Source of the DNA: Paraburkholderia sp. BCC1885
Lineage (GTDB): Bacteria; Pseudomonadota; Gammaproteobacteria; Burkholderiales; Burkholderiaceae
Assembly: GCF_900996235.1 (NCBI RefSeq)
Contig: NZ_CAAJGM010000285.1
Location: 1 to 64,000, forward strand
Direction of reading: 5' to 3'
Length of the DNA: 64,000 nt
Below are positions 54,457 through 63,515 of this stretch, one piece after another (the stretch's first letter is position 1; each line of letters opens with the position of its first letter). The notes under the pieces were generated by a model. It was not told the DNA's origin, made no database searches, and saw only the letters and a list, made by a program, of their open reading frames with translations. The translations under genes were made by a program, and so were the position numbers.

Positions 54457-55169
54457 CTATGGCCTGCTACTCGTCTGGGTCGTCTGGCTATGAGCCTGGT
54501 TCTCCGCATCATTGAACGTCCGCACCCAGTCTCTCAAAGCGGCGACTATCCGCGCAACTACGTCATCCCGGTTGTCGAGTTGCGATTGCCTGAAGAGGCG
54601 CATGACTCCAGGATACCAGGGCGACCTTGAGTCCCTGCGCCGGCAGGCGTTGTCGCCATTTTGCAATTCGCTCTGTCAACGCGTGAAGATATGGCAGGTG
54701 CGAGGGAATCGTTTCGACAACGGTATTGAAGTGAAACGGCAGGCTCATCATGAAAGCCCAGAAGTCGTGAGTTGCATTCGGCCCCACGGGCTCACTGACG
54801 ACATCATCGACGCCATCGACCGTCTCGAGTAGCGGCTTAAGCGTCGCGGGACAGACAAGGGTGAGACGCCGAAGTCCAGGCGCCTTGAGCAGCGGTGCAT
54901 GCCGGACGAACTGGATGGCGTCACCGAACCCCGGCTCATGCAATATCACCATCGATTTGTCCTGCTACGGTTAACCGCGCCACTGTGGACAGTCGACGGA
55001 AGGCCGAGGGCTAATCTTTAATCGCCTGGTGGAACGATATCTGGACTCGCCGTATTGCCACGCCTTCGGCGTGACGGGGACGATCCCTAAGAATGGTTAA
55101 GTAACATTGCTCGGCCTCTTGAATGCGGCCGGCCTGATGCGCGTTAAGTGCAGATTGCAATGTCGGCAT
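54457..55169 (-). pseudogene. Collapsed tandem copy of the TPR-glycosyltransferase gene
   Basis: Directly after the stop of the large TPR gene (TAA at 55170-55172), an ATG at 55169 opens MPTLQSALNAHQAGRIQEAEQCYLTIL, parallel to MSPFEHALVAHRAGRLDDAESGYRL of the intact gene. A stop follows after about 50 codons. Further on, SPRPSVDCPQWRG is interrupted by two stops. Then MVILHEPGFGDAIQF...FWAFMMSLPFHFNTVVETIPSHLPYLH (54563-54952) matches the glycosyltransferase domain, and in another frame SPWYPGVMRLFRQSQLDNRDDVVARI matches the C-terminus. Almost all TPRs and part of the catalytic domain are deleted. It is a decayed paralogue. Confidence 0.88.
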
Positions 55170-57746
55170 TTAACGTCGAGCAGTTTCACTGGTGTGACGA
55201 AGCTCGCGAGTGATACGTTCAATGACATCACCCCATTCCCCAAGCGTCTGTTGCCCGAAAAGCCGCGCGGATGGATACCACGGCGAGTCCTGCCGGTTCC
55301 TTAGCCATCGCCAGCATGCGTCGAAGCGCGACAAAATCCAGACGGGTCGACCCAGTCCGCCTGCCAGATGAGCTATCGAGGTGTCGACGGTTATCACGAG
55401 ATCGAGACACTCGATGATCGCGGCCGTATCGGAAAAGTCGGCGACGTCTCCCATTGGATCAAGAGGACGTATCGCTTGCGGGAGGGCGGCAAGTTGCGAT
55501 CTCGCGGCGTCGCCCATCTGGAGGCTGACGAATACGACATCGGGAACCTGAAGCAGCGGCAAGAATGCGCGCACATCGAGTGAACGCCGGCGGTCGATGG
55601 CGTTGTTTTGAGGCATCGCGGCTCTCGGATTGCCAGCCCAGACGAGCCCGACCTTGAAGCCGTCCGAAGGCAGGCGGTTTTGCCACGCCTTCAGCCGATC
55701 CTGCGGCGTATGCAAATAAGGTACTGCTGCCGGGATCGTATTGATGGTCGTGTTGAACCGAAAAGGCAGACTCATCATGAAACACCAATAGTCATGCGCA
55801 GGCAAGTCGACCGCGTCAGCAGATGCGATACACATGTCCACACCATCGACCGCCTGCATAAGACTGCCAAGTGCCGAAGGGCATGCCACGCTCAGCCGTT
55901 TCAAGCCGAGACGTTTGAGCATTGGTAAATAGCGGCAAAACTGCAGCGTATCGCCGAACCCCTGTTCCGGCATGACAATCATCGTCTTGCCTTCGAGCGG
56001 CTCGCCGCGCCACTCTGGAAAAGCTACTGCGGGAGGCGGGGTGATAAATAGGCCGTCATGGCGGATGATGCGCCGCAATTCATGCAACGCCCAGCCTTCT
56101 TCATATCTGCCGTTGGCCAGGAGCAGCAGTGACAGGTTCCATTGCGCGTAGACGTTCGACGGATCGCGCGTGATGATTTGGCGCAGCAGGGTTTCGGCCT
56201 CTGTCATGTGGCCCTGCTCCTGAAGCAAAAATGCGAGACCGAAGTGTGCTAGCGGATGTATACCGTGGTTCCTGAGCGCGACGTCTAGCGGCGCTTGCGC
56301 CTCCGCAAGCCGCCCTGAATTCAGCAGCGCCATTCCGAGCGTGATTTGGGCACTGACGCAATAGGGATCGAAGGTCAATGCCTGACGGCAGGCGACTTCT
56401 GCTTCTTCTGGGCGCTTCAGTTTCATCAGCGCGGCGGCGAGGTTGCTGTGGACATTTGCGCCCGTAGGCTTGAGGCGGATCGCTTCGCGAAGGCACGTTT
56501 CGGCTTCGGCATAACGCTCCTCACCCAGTAGCAACCGGCCGAGATTGCGCTGCGCGGCAGCATTCGACGGGTCGCTCGAAACTATCTGCCGCAACCAGGC
56601 TTCCACCTCAGCTTTATATTCGTGTAGTTGGAGATCTAAATCGAGAGTGAGTGCCTGACGATAGACCATTTCCGCGTCGTCCGGCCGCGCCTGCTTCATC
56701 AGCGCCACGGCAAGGCCGCTATGCGCAATCGCATCTACGGGTTTGAGGCGGATTGCCTCGCGAAAGTACACTTCGGCTTCAGCGTGACGTGTAGCAGCCG
56801 CCAGCAAATTCCCCAACTTGCATTGCGCATCAGCATTCCATGGGTCTTGCTCCACTACCCGGCGCAACAAGATCTGCGCCTCGGCCGTGTTTCCTTGCTT
56901 CTGAAGTACGGCTGCGAGATTGAAATGTGCCAGCGTGTGCATGCCATCGTGCTTAAGAACCTCACGCAATCCCGCTTCGGCCTCGGGTAGCAAGTTCAGA
57001 TTCAGCAGGATTGCTCCGAGGGTGACTTGCGCCTCGACACATTGCGGGTCGAGCGCGAGCGCCTGACGGCAGGCGATTTCTGCCTCTTCTGGGCGCTCTT
57101 GCCTCATCAGTGCTGCGGCGAGTCCGTTATGGGCATTGGCATCCATCGGATCGAGTCTGACCGCCTCGCGAAAATACTCCTCGGCTTGCGCATAACGTGA
57201 AGTCGCTATCATCAGCCTGCCCAGTTCGCGATACACGCTGGCGCGCTTCGGATCGATGGCAAGTGCTTCTGTAAGCACATCCGTGGCTTCGGCAAATCGT
57301 TTCGCGCCAAACAATACGGCGCCAAGGTTGATTCGCGCTTCAACGAGGTTGGGCGCATTTTCAAGTGCTCGTCGAAACGCTCGCTCAGCTTCATCGTCCT
57401 TATTGGACGCCATGTATGCAATTCCCAGGTTGTAGTGGGCAAGAGCATAGGAGGGGTCAATTTCGACCGCACGACAGAAGGCGGCCTCGGCCTCGGGCAT
57501 GCGTTGCATGTCGATCAATACGTTGCCCAGATCACCCAGGAAGGTCGCGCGTTCATCAACAGCGATAGCTTTGCGTATAAGCGTCTCTGCCTCGTTCAAC
57601 GCTCCGCGGTCGAGATGGATGACGCCTAGCATGTGCAGGGCATCCGCATGATGGGCATCGTGAGCCAGCGTTAACCGATAGCCCGATTCTGCGTCATCGA
57701 GCCGGCCGGCCCGATGCGCAACCAACGCATGTTCAAACGGCGACAT
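55170..57746 (-). CDS. TPR protein with C-terminal GT9-like glycosyltransferase domain
   Basis: This is an 858-aa protein. About 17 tetratricopeptide repeats occupy the first 590 residues. They contain long near-duplicate super-repeats (for example GLAAALMRQERPEEAEIACRQAL and NLAAALMKLKRPEEAEVACRQAL). The last 230 residues resemble ADP-heptose/O-GlcNAc-type transferases (MPEQGFGDTLQFCRYLPML, FKVGLVWAGNPRA, LDLVITVDTSIAHLAGGLGRPVWIL). The ATG at 57746 is chosen over 57881 because the pseudogene copy begins at the matching position. Such proteins in Burkholderia often glycosylate surface or flagellar proteins; the target here is unknown. Confidence 0.88.
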   Translation of the reverse strand: MSPFEHALVAHRAGRLDDAESGYRLTLAHDAHHADALHMLGVIHLDRGALNEAETLIRKAIAVDERATFLGDLGNVLIDMQRMPEAEAAFCRAVEIDPSYALAHYNLGIAYMASNKDDEAERAFRRALENAPNLVEARINLGAVLFGAKRFAEATDVLTEALAIDPKRASVYRELGRLMIATSRYAQAEEYFREAVRLDPMDANAHNGLAAALMRQERPEEAEIACRQALALDPQCVEAQVTLGAILLNLNLLPEAEAGLREVLKHDGMHTLAHFNLAAVLQKQGNTAEAQILLRRVVEQDPWNADAQCKLGNLLAAATRHAEAEVYFREAIRLKPVDAIAHSGLAVALMKQARPDDAEMVYRQALTLDLDLQLHEYKAEVEAWLRQIVSSDPSNAAAQRNLGRLLLGEERYAEAETCLREAIRLKPTGANVHSNLAAALMKLKRPEEAEVACRQALTFDPYCVSAQITLGMALLNSGRLAEAQAPLDVALRNHGIHPLAHFGLAFLLQEQGHMTEAETLLRQIITRDPSNVYAQWNLSLLLLANGRYEEGWALHELRRIIRHDGLFITPPPAVAFPEWRGEPLEGKTMIVMPEQGFGDTLQFCRYLPMLKRLGLKRLSVACPSALGSLMQAVDGVDMCIASADAVDLPAHDYWCFMMSLPFRFNTTINTIPAAVPYLHTPQDRLKAWQNRLPSDGFKVGLVWAGNPRAAMPQNNAIDRRRSLDVRAFLPLLQVPDVVFVSLQMGDAARSQLAALPQAIRPLDPMGDVADFSDTAAIIECLDLVITVDTSIAHLAGGLGRPVWILSRFDACWRWLRNRQDSPWYPSARLFGQQTLGEWGDVIERITRELRHTSETARR

Positions 57747-58161
57747 GAGTTTTCCAATTGCACGAAATATTGGATCCAGATCGTACGTGACGTGCAATGG
57801 ATATTTGTGAAAAAGTGTCTTTGAAGGCGCTTGATTAAGCGATGTGCTGATGCCACACCTGCCGAATATGCAGCCTCGCATCCTTTCCTTTTTTGATCAT
57901 CTGAAGCTGCCGTATATCGTGCGAAACCTCCCAACAAGTGCTCGATTTGAGCGATTGGTCAAATCCATCGCGCGTTCAGGCGCATCGTTGATGTTATGTG
58001 GATCTGCGACTTCGCCTACAGCGCGGCCAGCATCGCGCAACTGGATTTGCTGATCTGCGTGGAGACGGCGGGGGCGGATCCAGCGGGCTCGCTGGGCCCC
58101 TAAGAAGGCACGGCTTCGGCGCCAAATGCGCCAAATCCGCCGAAGCCATACCCGATCCAGC
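57747..58161. other. Intergenic region with glycosyltransferase relic
   Basis: Apart from the plus-strand relic at 57996-58103, nothing gene-like is seen. The first 150 nt are AT-richer than average and probably hold the promoter of the minus-strand TPR gene. Confidence 0.5.
57996..58103 (+). pseudogene. Possible GT9-like glycosyltransferase relic
   Basis: The plus strand encodes MWICDFAYSAASIAQLD, continuing LLICVETAGADPAGSLGP and a stop. It lines up with the intact gene's DFSDTAAIIECLDL and VITVDTSIAHLAGGLGRP, the conserved sugar-nucleotide-binding loop. No start region or continuation is found, and it lies in the opposite orientation to the nearby TPR gene. It is a short match, so chance similarity remains possible. 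Confidence 0.5.
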
Positions 58162-59577
58162 TCAATGCAAATCAGCCGCCCTCAACATCTCATCCCCCGC
58201 CGCTGCACCCTCATTGCCGGCACGCCCATCGAAGTCATGTCCCGCGCGGCGAATCTCGCACTTCGCCGCACGTTCACCCTTCACGCCATTGAAGACGAGA
58301 TTCAACACCACCGCCGAAACCGACGCCAGCAGAATCCCGCTATGCAGCAGCGGCGAAAGCGCCGGCGGCAGCTTGGCGAAAAATTGCGGCGACACCACCG
58401 GCACGAGGCCGAGACCGATACTCACCGCGACGATGAACAGGTTGTGACTGTTGCGCACGAAGTCGACCTTCGACAGCACCTTGATGCCGTTGGCCGCCAC
58501 CATGCCGAACATCACGATGCCCGCGCCGCCGAGCACAAACGCCGGCACCGACGCCACCACCTGGGCCATCTTCGGAAACAGGCCAAGCAGCACGAGGATC
58601 ACGCCGCCCATCGCGCAGACGAAACGGCTCTTCACTCCCGTCACGCCGATCAACCCCACGTTTTGCGAGAACGACGTATGCGGAAACGAGTTGAAGATGC
58701 CGCCGATCAGCGTGCCGAGACCGTCGACGCGCAGGCCGCGCACCAGCGTTTTCTGATCCACCGGACGATCCACCATGTCGCCGACCGCGAGGAACATGCC
58801 GGTCGATTCGATGAAGGTGACGAACATCACGGTGACCATCGTCGCGATGGCGAGCGGATCGAAGTGCGGCAGGCCGAAGTGAAACGGCATCACGATGCCG
58901 ACCCACGGCGCGGCCGTCACGCCTTCCATATTGACGCGCCCGAGCAGCAGGGCGATCACAAAGCCGGCGACGATGCCGAGCAGCACCGAGATATTGGCGA
59001 CGAAGCCCCGGCCAAACTTGTTGATCAAAAGAATCAGCGTCAGCACGACGAGCGACAGGCCGAGGTAGACCGGATTGCCGTAATCGGGATTGCCGACACC
59101 GCCCGCCGCCCAGTTGATGCCGACTTCCATCAGCGACAAGCCGATCACCGAGATCACCACGCCGATCACCACCGGCGGGAAGAACCGCAGCAGCTTGCCG
59201 ACCGCCGGCGCGAGCAGAATGCCGATCACGCCCGCCGCGATCGTCGAGCCGAAGATGTCGAGAATCCCGAGGCTGGGGTTAGTGCCGATCGCCACCATCG
59301 GCCCGACGGCGGCGAACGTGCAGCCCATGATGACCGGCAGGCGAATGCCGAAGATCCACAGGCCGAGGGTCTGGATCAGCGTGGCGATGCCGCACGAAAA
59401 CAGGTCGGCGCTGATCAGAAACGCGATCTGATCCTTGGGCAGCTTGAGCGCGCTGCCGATGATGAGAGGCACCGCCACCGCGCCGGCATACATGACGAGG
59501 ACGTGCTGAATGCCGAGCGTGAGCAACTGGCCCGCGGGCAGTCGCTCGTCGCACGGGTGAACCGTGTTCGATTGCAT
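58162..59577 (-). CDS. NCS2-family nucleobase permease (xanthine/uracil type)
   Basis: This is a 471-aa inner-membrane nucleobase:cation symporter with about 14 TM segments. It has LGIQHVLVMYAGAVAVPLIIG at the start, PVIMGCTFAAVGPM, FVTFIESTGMFLAVGDM and the NCS2 motif SFSQNVGLIGVTGVKSRFVCAMGG. The sequence pattern favours xanthine or uric acid over uracil, but the specificity is inferred. The ATG at 59577 has GGAGAGA 6 nt before it; the frame runs far upstream without homology. Confidence 0.9.
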   Translation of the reverse strand: MQSNTVHPCDERLPAGQLLTLGIQHVLVMYAGAVAVPLIIGSALKLPKDQIAFLISADLFSCGIATLIQTLGLWIFGIRLPVIMGCTFAAVGPMVAIGTNPSLGILDIFGSTIAAGVIGILLAPAVGKLLRFFPPVVIGVVISVIGLSLMEVGINWAAGGVGNPDYGNPVYLGLSLVVLTLILLINKFGRGFVANISVLLGIVAGFVIALLLGRVNMEGVTAAPWVGIVMPFHFGLPHFDPLAIATMVTVMFVTFIESTGMFLAVGDMVDRPVDQKTLVRGLRVDGLGTLIGGIFNSFPHTSFSQNVGLIGVTGVKSRFVCAMGGVILVLLGLFPKMAQVVASVPAFVLGGAGIVMFGMVAANGIKVLSKVDFVRNSHNLFIVAVSIGLGLVPVVSPQFFAKLPPALSPLLHSGILLASVSAVVLNLVFNGVKGERAAKCEIRRAGHDFDGRAGNEGAAAGDEMLRAADLH

Positions 59578-59917
59578 TTGTCTCTCTCCACCATCTCGTT
59601 TTGGGATAGCTCCAAGGTATGCGGAGAGAAAAAGCACAACAAGCCCACTGCAGCCTATTCCCGGCTTCGCGATGATCATATGGGTGGGGGCGTTTTGAAA
59701 GCCGATCGAAATGAGCGGGCCGCGCAAACCGGCTGTGAGCCCTTTGCGGCGGTGCAGGTTCATGGCCGCGCGGGCGGGCCCGGCGAAACCGATATGTGTG
59801 AGAATCCATGAGGTGTATTCGAAGCGACGCATAGTGCCGTTTTGACGGCGCCTGCAGAATGGCGGGGTTAACCCGCGAGTGCCGCTTTTCCCTCCACGCC
59901 CCGATTCTTCTTTATCC
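59578..59917. other. Divergent intergenic region between NCS2 permease and xylB
   Basis: The permease frame stays open upstream but the extra translation is Arg/Ser/Pro-rich and not protein-like. A GGGTTAACCC palindrome lies at about 59864. No gene is supported; promoters of both genes should be here. Confidence 0.5.
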
Positions 59918-61354
59918 ATGAGCTTTCTCGGCATTGATCTCGGTACGGGTTCACTGAAGCTGGCTATCGTCGACGACGACGGCCGCGAAACGGCGGCGGC
60001 CAGCGTCGCGTATGCGATCGAAACGCCGCATCCCGGTTGGGCCGAGACGGCCGTCGACACATGGTGGCGCGCGCTGTGCGAAGCGGCGGCACGGCTGCCG
60101 GCGCAGCAGCGTGAAGGCGTCGAGGCGATCGGCTTCTCCGGACAGATGCACGGCGTGGTGTTGACCGACGAGCATGGCCGCGCGATTCGTCCCGCGATGC
60201 TCTGGCCGGACACGCGCGCCGTCGGCCTGCTCGGCGAATGGCCGGCGCCGCAGCCGAACCCGGTGGCGCCCGGCATGGCGGGTCCGTTGCTGCGCTGGAT
60301 CGTGCGGTACGAGCCGCAGTCGGCCCGCGCGGCGCGCTGGGCGCTGCAACCGAAGGACTGGCTGCGGGTCGCGCTCGGCGGCGCCGTGCAGACCGATCCG
60401 TCCGATGCCTGCGCGACGGCGCTGGCCGATCCGGCCGGCGTGTGGGATCGCGCGCAACTCGCACGGCTGGAATTGCCGCCGGCGTGGTTTGCGCCGCTCG
60501 CGCTGTCGTATGCGGCGGGCGGCACATTGAAGCGCGAAGCCGCCGCGGCGCTGGGTTTGCGCGCGGGCATCGTGCTTGCGACCGGCGGCGCGGATACGCC
60601 GTGCGCCGCGCTCGGCAGCGGCCTCGCCGCCGAGGGCGACGCGCTGCTCACGACCGGCACCGGCGGCCAGATCGTCGTGCTCGCCGACGAGGCGCCGGCG
60701 GCGGCGCGCGGGCTGCATCGGTATCGCGCGGTGAGCGATCACTGGTATCGGATGGCGGCGATGCAGAACGTCGGCGTGGCGCTCGAAACGGTGCGCGGCT
60801 GGCTCTCCTACCCATGGGCGGACGCGTATCGCGATGCCTTCGACAGTGCCGGTGCGGCCGTCGCTCCCGGCCTGACGTTTCTGCCTTATCTGACCGGCGA
60901 GCGCACGCCGTGGCTCAATCCGGCGGCGCGCGGCGGCTGGATGGGCCTCGCTCTCGGCCACACGCGCGGCACGATGATGCGCGCCGCCTTCGAGGGCGTC
61001 GCCTTCTCCTTGCGCGCCGGGCTCGAGGCGATCCGCGCGAGCGGCGCGCCCGTCACCTCGCTGCGTCTCGCGGGCGGCGGTTCCGTGGATGCGCGCTGGC
61101 GTCAGTTGCTCGCCGATGCACTCGATGTCGAACTGCACGCGGTCGATTGTCCGAACGCCGCGGCGCGCGGAGCGGCGATCCTCGGCGGCCTCGCAAGTGG
61201 TCACTGGCACGCGGGCGATCTCGCCGCGCTCGCGCCGGGCGCCACCCGCGTCGCCGGTCCGCAAAACGACACGGCGCTGGCCGGCCGCTATGCGCGCTTT
61301 ATGGATCTGTACGGCCGCGTGGAAGACTGGTTCGCGGCGCCACATGCCGAATGA
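59918..61354 (+). CDS. xylB: Xylulokinase (FGGY family)
   Basis: This 478-aa sugar kinase phosphorylates D-xylulose to xylulose 5-phosphate. It contains FLGIDLGTGSLKLAIVD (phosphate 1), the xylulokinase-typical GFSGQMHGVVL, LWPDTRA, GGADTPCAALGSGL, TGTGGQIVV, LPYLTGERTPWLNP and RLAGGGSVDARWRQLLADAL. The start at 59918 (MSFLGIDLG) is preferred over 59879. No other xylose genes are adjacent, so another ketose or polyol-derived substrate is possible. Confidence 0.9.
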   Translation: MSFLGIDLGTGSLKLAIVDDDGRETAAASVAYAIETPHPGWAETAVDTWWRALCEAAARLPAQQREGVEAIGFSGQMHGVVLTDEHGRAIRPAMLWPDTRAVGLLGEWPAPQPNPVAPGMAGPLLRWIVRYEPQSARAARWALQPKDWLRVALGGAVQTDPSDACATALADPAGVWDRAQLARLELPPAWFAPLALSYAAGGTLKREAAAALGLRAGIVLATGGADTPCAALGSGLAAEGDALLTTGTGGQIVVLADEAPAAARGLHRYRAVSDHWYRMAAMQNVGVALETVRGWLSYPWADAYRDAFDSAGAAVAPGLTFLPYLTGERTPWLNPAARGGWMGLALGHTRGTMMRAAFEGVAFSLRAGLEAIRASGAPVTSLRLAGGGSVDARWRQLLADALDVELHAVDCPNAAARGAAILGGLASGHWHAGDLAALAPGATRVAGPQNDTALAGRYARFMDLYGRVEDWFAAPHAE

Positions 61355-61484
61355 AGCCAAAGGTCATGCACGAATAATCACACGGGCACAGTGGGAATAC
61401 GCGTTGCACCGTTTTCGGCGATCATATGCGCCGGCCACGGTCCAGGCATTGGGACCGGTTCAAGGAACTACAGGAGCACTCATC

Positions 61485-62591
61485 ATGAAGACGAAAGCAG
61501 CTATCGCATGGAAAGCCGGCGCACCGCTGACGATCGAGGAAGTCGATCTCGAAGGACCGCGCGCCGGTGAAGTGCTGATCGAAGTGAAGGCGACGGGCAT
61601 TTGCCACACCGACTACTACACGTTGTCGGGCGCGGACCCGGAAGGCATCTTCCCGGCGATTCTCGGCCACGAAGGCGCGGGTGTGATCGTCGACGTCGGT
61701 CCAGGCGTCGGCACGCTGAAGAAGGGCGATCACGTGATTCCGCTCTACACGCCGGAATGCCGTCAGTGCAAGTTCTGCCTGTCGCGCAAGACCAACCTCT
61801 GCCAGGCCATCCGCACCACGCAAGGCCGCGGCCTGATGCCCGATGCGACCTCGCGCTTTTCTCTGGACGGCAAGCCGCTGTTTCACTACATGGGGACGTC
61901 CACGTTCTCCAACTACATCGTGGTGCCGGAGATCGCCGTGGCGAAGGTGCGCGAGGACGCGCCGTTCGACAAGATCTGCTACATCGGCTGCGGCGTAACG
62001 ACCGGTGTGGGCGCCGTGGTGTATTCGGCCAAGGTCGAGGCGGGCGCGAATGTGGTGGTGTTCGGTCTCGGCGGCATTGGCCTGAACGTGATCCAGGGCG
62101 CGAAGATGGTGGGCGCGGACAAGATCATCGGCGTGGACATCAACCCTCGCCGTGTCGAACTGGCGAAGAAATTCGGCATGACGCATTTCGTCAATCCGAG
62201 TGAAGTCGAGAACGTGGTCGACCATATCGTGCAGTTGACCGACGGCGGCGCCGATTACTCATTCGAGTGCATCGGCAATACCAAGGTGATGCGTCAGGCG
62301 CTGGAGTGCACGCACAAGGGCTGGGGCCAGTCGTTCATCATTGGCGTGGCGGCGGCCGGCGAAGAGATCAGCACGCGTCCGTTCCAGCTGGTGACGGGCC
62401 GTGAATGGAAGGGCTCGGCGTTCGGCGGCGCGCGTGGCCGCACCGACGTGCCGAAGATCGTCGACTGGTACATGGAAGGCAAGATCAACATCGACGATCT
62501 GATCACGCATCATTTGCCGCTCGATCGCATCAACGAAGGCTTCGACCTGATGAAGAAGGGCGAGTCGATCCGCTCGGTCGTGCTGTACTGA
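61485..62591 (+). CDS. adhC: S-(hydroxymethyl)glutathione dehydrogenase / class III alcohol dehydrogenase
   Basis: This 368-aa Zn enzyme oxidises the glutathione adduct of formaldehyde with NAD+. Catalytic zinc ligands are Cys40, His62-Glu63 and a later Cys (YIGCGVTTG), and structural zinc uses Cys92, 95, 98 and 106. The Rossmann motif is VFGLGGIGLNVIQGA with VDINP. AGGAG lies before the ATG. The next gene encodes the following pathway enzyme, FghA. Confidence 0.97.
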   Translation: MKTKAAIAWKAGAPLTIEEVDLEGPRAGEVLIEVKATGICHTDYYTLSGADPEGIFPAILGHEGAGVIVDVGPGVGTLKKGDHVIPLYTPECRQCKFCLSRKTNLCQAIRTTQGRGLMPDATSRFSLDGKPLFHYMGTSTFSNYIVVPEIAVAKVREDAPFDKICYIGCGVTTGVGAVVYSAKVEAGANVVVFGLGGIGLNVIQGAKMVGADKIIGVDINPRRVELAKKFGMTHFVNPSEVENVVDHIVQLTDGGADYSFECIGNTKVMRQALECTHKGWGQSFIIGVAAAGEEISTRPFQLVTGREWKGSAFGGARGRTDVPKIVDWYMEGKINIDDLITHHLPLDRINEGFDLMKKGESIRSVVLY

Positions 62592-62625
62592 TGCGCGTCT
62601 CGGACTGCAATCAAGGGAGGGCGCG

Positions 62626-63498
62626 ATGCTCGAACTGCTAGCTTCGCATGCGTGCCACGGCGGTGTGCAGCGCATTTACAGGCATGACTCGAAGGTCATC
62701 GGCTTGCCGATGCGCTTTTCGGTGTTTCTGCCGCCGCAGGTCGCGCGGACGGTGCAAGGCACGGACGTTGCCTCGGTGAAGGTGCCGGCGCTGTTCTATC
62801 TGGCCGGCTTGACCTGCACTGAAGAGACCTTCCCGATCAAGGCCGGCGCGCAGCGTTTCGCCGCGCAGCACGGCATCGCGCTGATCGCGCCGGATACCAG
62901 TCCGCGCGGCGCGGGCATTCCGGGCGAAAGCGCGGCGTGGGACTTCGGCGTGGGCGCGGGCTTCTACGTCGACGCCACCGAGGCGCCCTGGTCGAAGCAC
63001 TTTCGCATGTACTCGTATTTGCGCGACGAGCTGCGTGAGACGGTGCTGGCGAACCTGCCGGTCGATGGCGAGCGCCTCGGCATCTTCGGTCACTCGATGG
63101 GCGGCCATGGCGCGCTGATGCTGGCGCTGCGCAATCCGCAGATCTATCGTTCGGTGTCGGCGTTCGCGCCGATCGCGGCGCCGTCGGGTTGTCCGTGGGG
63201 CGAGAAGGCCTTCACGGGCTATCTCGGCGAGGACCGCGCGGCATGGAAGGCCTATGACGCGAGCGAGCTGGTGGCGAATGCGCCGCACAAGTTCGCGGCG
63301 GGCATTTTGATCGACCAGGGGCTGGCGGATCAGTTTCTCGCCGAGCAGTTGCATCCCGAGGTGTTCGAAGCGGCGTGCCATGCGGCCGGGCAGCCGCTGA
63401 TCCTGCGCCGGCATGAAGGCTACGATCACGGCTATTACTTCATCTCGACTTTCATCGAGGACCACCTTGCGCATCATGCAAAGGTGTTGCTGGCCTGA
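62626..63498 (+). CDS. fghA: S-formylglutathione hydrolase
   Basis: This 290-aa serine esterase releases formate and glutathione, completing glutathione-dependent formaldehyde detoxification. The nucleophile is Ser157 in IFGHSMGGHGAL, the acid lies near DQGLADQFL and the base is His in GYDHGYYF. The N-terminal LAGLTCTEETF is family-typical. It starts 34 nt after adhC, so they form one operon. Confidence 0.97.
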   Translation: MLELLASHACHGGVQRIYRHDSKVIGLPMRFSVFLPPQVARTVQGTDVASVKVPALFYLAGLTCTEETFPIKAGAQRFAAQHGIALIAPDTSPRGAGIPGESAAWDFGVGAGFYVDATEAPWSKHFRMYSYLRDELRETVLANLPVDGERLGIFGHSMGGHGALMLALRNPQIYRSVSAFAPIAAPSGCPWGEKAFTGYLGEDRAAWKAYDASELVANAPHKFAAGILIDQGLADQFLAEQLHPEVFEAACHAAGQPLILRRHEGYDHGYYFISTFIEDHLAHHAKVLLA

Positions 63499-63515
63499 GG
63501 CGTGAGCATCTCGCC

